Shown here: in pieces, positions 6,100 through 8,614 of the stretch | Numbering within the stretch: position 1 is the first letter of the stretch | How the letters are laid out: every line of letters begins with the position of its first letter | The notes under the pieces: model-generated | What the model saw: the letters and a program-made list of their open reading frames with translations, nothing else | Told to the model about the DNA's origin: nothing | The model's database searches: none | Assembly (NCBI GenBank): GCA_947178685.1 | Contig: CAMWZE010000045.1 | Coordinates: 1-8,614 of the forward strand | Length of the DNA stretch: 8,614 nucleotides | Source: an uncultured Porphyromonadaceae bacterium | GTDB taxonomy: Bacteria; Bacteroidota; Bacteroidia; Bacteroidales; Muribaculaceae | Direction of reading: 5' to 3' | Made by a program: the position numbers and the translations under genes

Positions 6100-8614
6100 T
6101 TAGAACTGGAGGTTTACGCCGATAGTGATTGTACGCGGACGCGGATATGCACCGTTATCCTCAAGTGCGCCATAACCGCCGGGTAGGATTTCAGGATCAA
6201 GTCCTTTGTATTTTGTCATTGTGAAGACATTCTCGATCTGAGCGAATACGTTGAAGTTCTCGCAAGCAAACTTCTGAGTGATGCTTTGGGGGAGAGTGTA
6301 AGAGAGCTTCATGTATTTCATCTTCATGTATGAGCCGTTCTCTACATAATAAGTTGAGAAGCGAGCCTCATTATTGGCATCAGTCAATGAAAGAGCGGGA
6401 ATGTCTGTATTGCGGTTAGAAGGAGTCCATGCATTAAGGATGTCGGCGGCATGGTTAGTGTTGGTGTTTGCGCGGCCGAAGCTATAGAGCTGACCCTTCA
6501 TGCGGTTTATGATATCCTGACCGAAGTCGCCTGAGAAGAACATGTCAAGAGTGAATGCCTTATATTTGAAGGCAAGATTGATACCCATTGAGACATCAGG
6601 GTTCGGATCACCGATATAGCAGCGGTCTGCGTCAGAGATTACACCGTCGCCGTTAAGGTCGCGATACATCAGACGCCCCGGAGCGGCGCCCTGCTGGTTG
6701 GCATGGTTGGCAACCTCCTCCATGCTCTGGAAGATTCCGTCGCATACGTAGCCGTAGTAGATGCCCATCGGCTTGCCCGGAACCAGGCGAGTGTCGCCAC
6801 CGATAAATTCCTGACGGTTGTTGAGTTCAAGAAGCTTATTCTTATATTGAGAGATGTTGATAGAACCGTTCCAGGAGAAATCTCCATACATCGGAGAGTT
6901 ATAGCCGAGAGATATTTCCCAACCGTTGTTGCGCATAGAACCTGTGTTAAGCCATGTCGAGGCATTCTCCCCTTCCACACTCAGTGCCGGCGGAATGGTA
7001 AGCATATCGGTGGTCTTCTTTATATAGTAGTCAGCTGAAAGGTTGATGGCTCCGCTGAGGAACTGGAGGTCGATACCGATGTTATTCTGAGTCGTTGTCT
7101 CCCATTTCAGATCAGGATTGCCTGTAGAAGCAAGCGTGATACCTGATGTTGTGGAGGAGTTGGTTCCGGCGATATCGTATGCGCCGTTGCCGGTATTGAA
7201 TACGTATGTTGAATAAGCCGGATAAAGCGCGGGGATATTGGCGTTACCGTTCTGACCCCAGGAGTAACGGATCTTCATGTCGGTAAGAATCTCATTCTGC
7301 GGCCAGAAATCTTCAGATGTAGGACGCCATGCCAATGAGAATGCGGGGAATACGCCTGAACGATGGCCTTTTGCGAAACGGGAGTTCTCATCACGACGGA
7401 TTGTGAAAGATGCAAGGTAACGATCGGCATAGTTGTAGTCGATTTTGCCGAAGAGTGAGAACACTGCCCACTGAGTCTTGCCACCTCCGCTTGAGCGTGT
7501 GCCTGTGCCGGCACCTACCTGCATATAATCTGCATCCTCAAAAGCATAACCGTTGCGGAATCCTGAAAGATCCTTGAAGGTATAGCCGATTGCCTCTGTA
7601 CCGATGAGAGCCATCAGATGATGTTTCTCAGCGAATGTCTTGTTATAGTTGGCAGTGTTGGTCCATGTCCATGTATCGCCCTGACCGTAAACCTCATCCA
7701 CTGAGTTAACATCGTTGACATTCACGCGACGGTTGAGAGTCTGGTTGAGATACTGGCTGTGCTCTATACCGATATTGGTCTTCAGGATAAGTCCTTCAAT
7801 AGGATAAACCTCAAGGAATGCGTTGCCAAGTATTCTCCATGAAGTCGAGGTGTTGTCGGCTGCGTTCGAGATGAGCTGCACGGGGTTGGCAAGGTCTGAC
7901 TTGATAAGGGTCATTGGGTTTGCCCATTCACCGTTAACACCCTTTACAGGAAGTGCCGGCATCTGGGAAAGAGCTGTGAAAGGGATACCACGGTCGCCTG
8001 CAACGTCCATACCGCGGTTGCTCCAGCGTGCCACTACAAGATTCTCACCTATGGCAACATATCTGCCTAATGAATAGCGAGAGTTTACGCGGGCTGAGTA
8101 ACGCTCGTAGAATGTATCCTTGATATTACCGTTCTGATTGATATAGTTTGCTGAGAAGAGCACTGATCCTTTCTCTGAGTTGTTGGAAACGGTTGCCGTG
8201 AGATTGTTGGTCCATGCAGTGTGGTAAACCTCATCCTGCCAGTCTGTGTTTGTAGTGGGGAAATTGGGATTGCCGTCAGCATATTGCTGAAGAACAGGAG
8301 TAGGTCCGTCGCCATAAAGGATATGAGAAGGCTTGATGCCCGAATTATTCGATGCCATCCAGTAGGCCTGACCCCATTGGTCTGCATTCATGACTTTATA
8401 GCGTTTGGCTATAGTCTGTGCAGATACGGCATAATTTACGTTTACTGAGAGACGGTCGCCTTTGCCATGCTTGGTAGTGATGATCACAACACCGTTGGCT
8501 GCGCGTGAACCGTAGATTGAGGCTGAAGCAGCATCCTTGAGCACCTGCATTGTCTCAATGTCAGAGGGGTTGATGCAGTTGATATTGTCGGTAGGCACTC
8601 CGTCTATAATATAG
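6100..8614 (-). CDS. susC: SusC/RagA-family TonB-dependent outer-membrane transporter (5' end missing)
   Basis: The frame is open to the right edge; 837 residues are visible, starting YIIDGVP. The missing part should hold the signal peptide, the N-terminal carboxypeptidase-D-like repeat, the TonB box and the start of the plug. The visible plug end shows the SusC signature: [21 protein letters not shown], then [15 protein letters not shown]. The barrel carries other family marks: [38 protein letters not shown] and [20 protein letters not shown], the last resembling a calcium-binding loop. It ends [15 protein letters not shown], with the terminal Phe needed for barrel assembly. It imports oligosaccharides across the outer membrane using TonB energy, with SusD as its lid. 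It leads the visible operon and its stop codon is 21 bases before the susD start. A GTG at 8598 is internal to the plug and is not the start. No disruption is seen. Fructan as substrate is inferred from the GH32 gene. The symbol is a family name only. Confidence 0.93.
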   Translation of the reverse strand, partial: YIIDGVPTDNINCINPSDIETMQVLKDAASASIYGSRAANGVVIITTKHGKGDRLSVNVNYAVSAQTIAKRYKVMNADQWGQAYWMASNNSGIKPSHILYGDGPTPVLQQYADGNPNFPTTNTDWQDEVYHTAWTNNLTATVSNNSEKGSVLFSANYINQNGNIKDTFYERYSARVNSRYSLGRYVAIGENLVVARWSNRGMDVAGDRGIPFTALSQMPALPVKGVNGEWANPMTLIKSDLANPVQLISNAADNTSTSWRILGNAFLEVYPIEGLILKTNIGIEHSQYLNQTLNRRVNVNDVNSVDEVYGQGDTWTWTNTANYNKTFAEKHHLMALIGTEAIGYTFKDLSGFRNGYAFEDADYMQVGAGTGTRSSGGGKTQWAVFSLFGKIDYNYADRYLASFTIRRDENSRFAKGHRSGVFPAFSLAWRPTSEDFWPQNEILTDMKIRYSWGQNGNANIPALYPAYSTYVFNTGNGAYDIAGTNSSTTSGITLASTGNPDLKWETTTQNNIGIDLQFLSGAINLSADYYIKKTTDMLTIPPALSVEGENASTWLNTGSMRNNGWEISLGYNSPMYGDFSWNGSINISQYKNKLLELNNRQEFIGGDTRLVPGKPMGIYYGYVCDGIFQSMEEVANHANQQGAAPGRLMYRDLNGDGVISDADRCYIGDPNPDVSMGINLAFKYKAFTLDMFFSGDFGQDIINRMKGQLYSFGRANTNTNHAADILNAWTPSNRNTDIPALSLTDANNEARFSTYYVENGSYMKMKYMKLSYTLPQSITQKFACENFNVFAQIENVFTMTKYKGLDPEILPGGYGALEDNGAYPRPRTITIGVNLQF

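Overview
The window is most likely from a gut Bacteroidales bacterium, possibly Muribaculaceae or Prevotellaceae (family assignment is inference). The evidence is a SusC/SusD pair, lipoprotein signals of the Bacteroidota type, A-rich ribosome-binding regions without Shine-Dalgarno motifs, a Bacteroidota-type promoter (TTTG, 20 nt, TAnnTTTG-like), and a C-terminal tail ending GIYLIGGKKVAVR. Everything real lies on the minus strand, so transcription runs from right to left.

Layout in the direction of transcription: (1) 8614-6100, a SusC-type TonB-dependent outer-membrane transporter, truncated by the window edge at its N-terminus. (2) 6078-4399, its SusD-type glycan-binding lipoprotein partner, interrupted by an in-frame TAG at codon 55. 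(3) 4368-2896, a surface glycan-binding lipoprotein with two Ig/FnIII-like repeats and a large C-terminal domain. (4) A strong hairpin at 2825-2861. (5) 2743-374, a glycoside hydrolase family 32 (GH32) protein with an N-terminal LamG-like domain and a sorting-domain-like tail. (6) A terminator at 274-301 and a promoter at 227-258. (7) 198-1, the first 66 residues of a protein with a lipoprotein-like signal and the start of a periplasmic sugar-binding sensor domain, as found in hybrid two-component regulators of polysaccharide utilization loci (PULs).

Together this is a PUL for a fructan (levan or inulin). The order SusC, SusD, surface glycan-binding protein (SGBP), GH32, with a periplasmic-binding-type regulator nearby, matches the levan locus of Bacteroides thetaiotaomicron (BT1763-BT1760 with BT1754) as I remember it. 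In that scheme the lipoproteins capture the fructan, GH32 cuts it, SusC imports oligosaccharides and the sensor responds to released fructose.

I see no wholly new system. The points worth attention are the nonsense codon in susD, the replacement of the GH32 nucleophile motif NDPNG by NETHG (Asp to Glu), the unusual GH32 architecture, and the hairpin that separates the GH32 gene from the rest of the operon. No RNA genes, insertion sequences, CRISPR arrays or long repeats were seen, and no gene-free stretch exceeds 175 bases.
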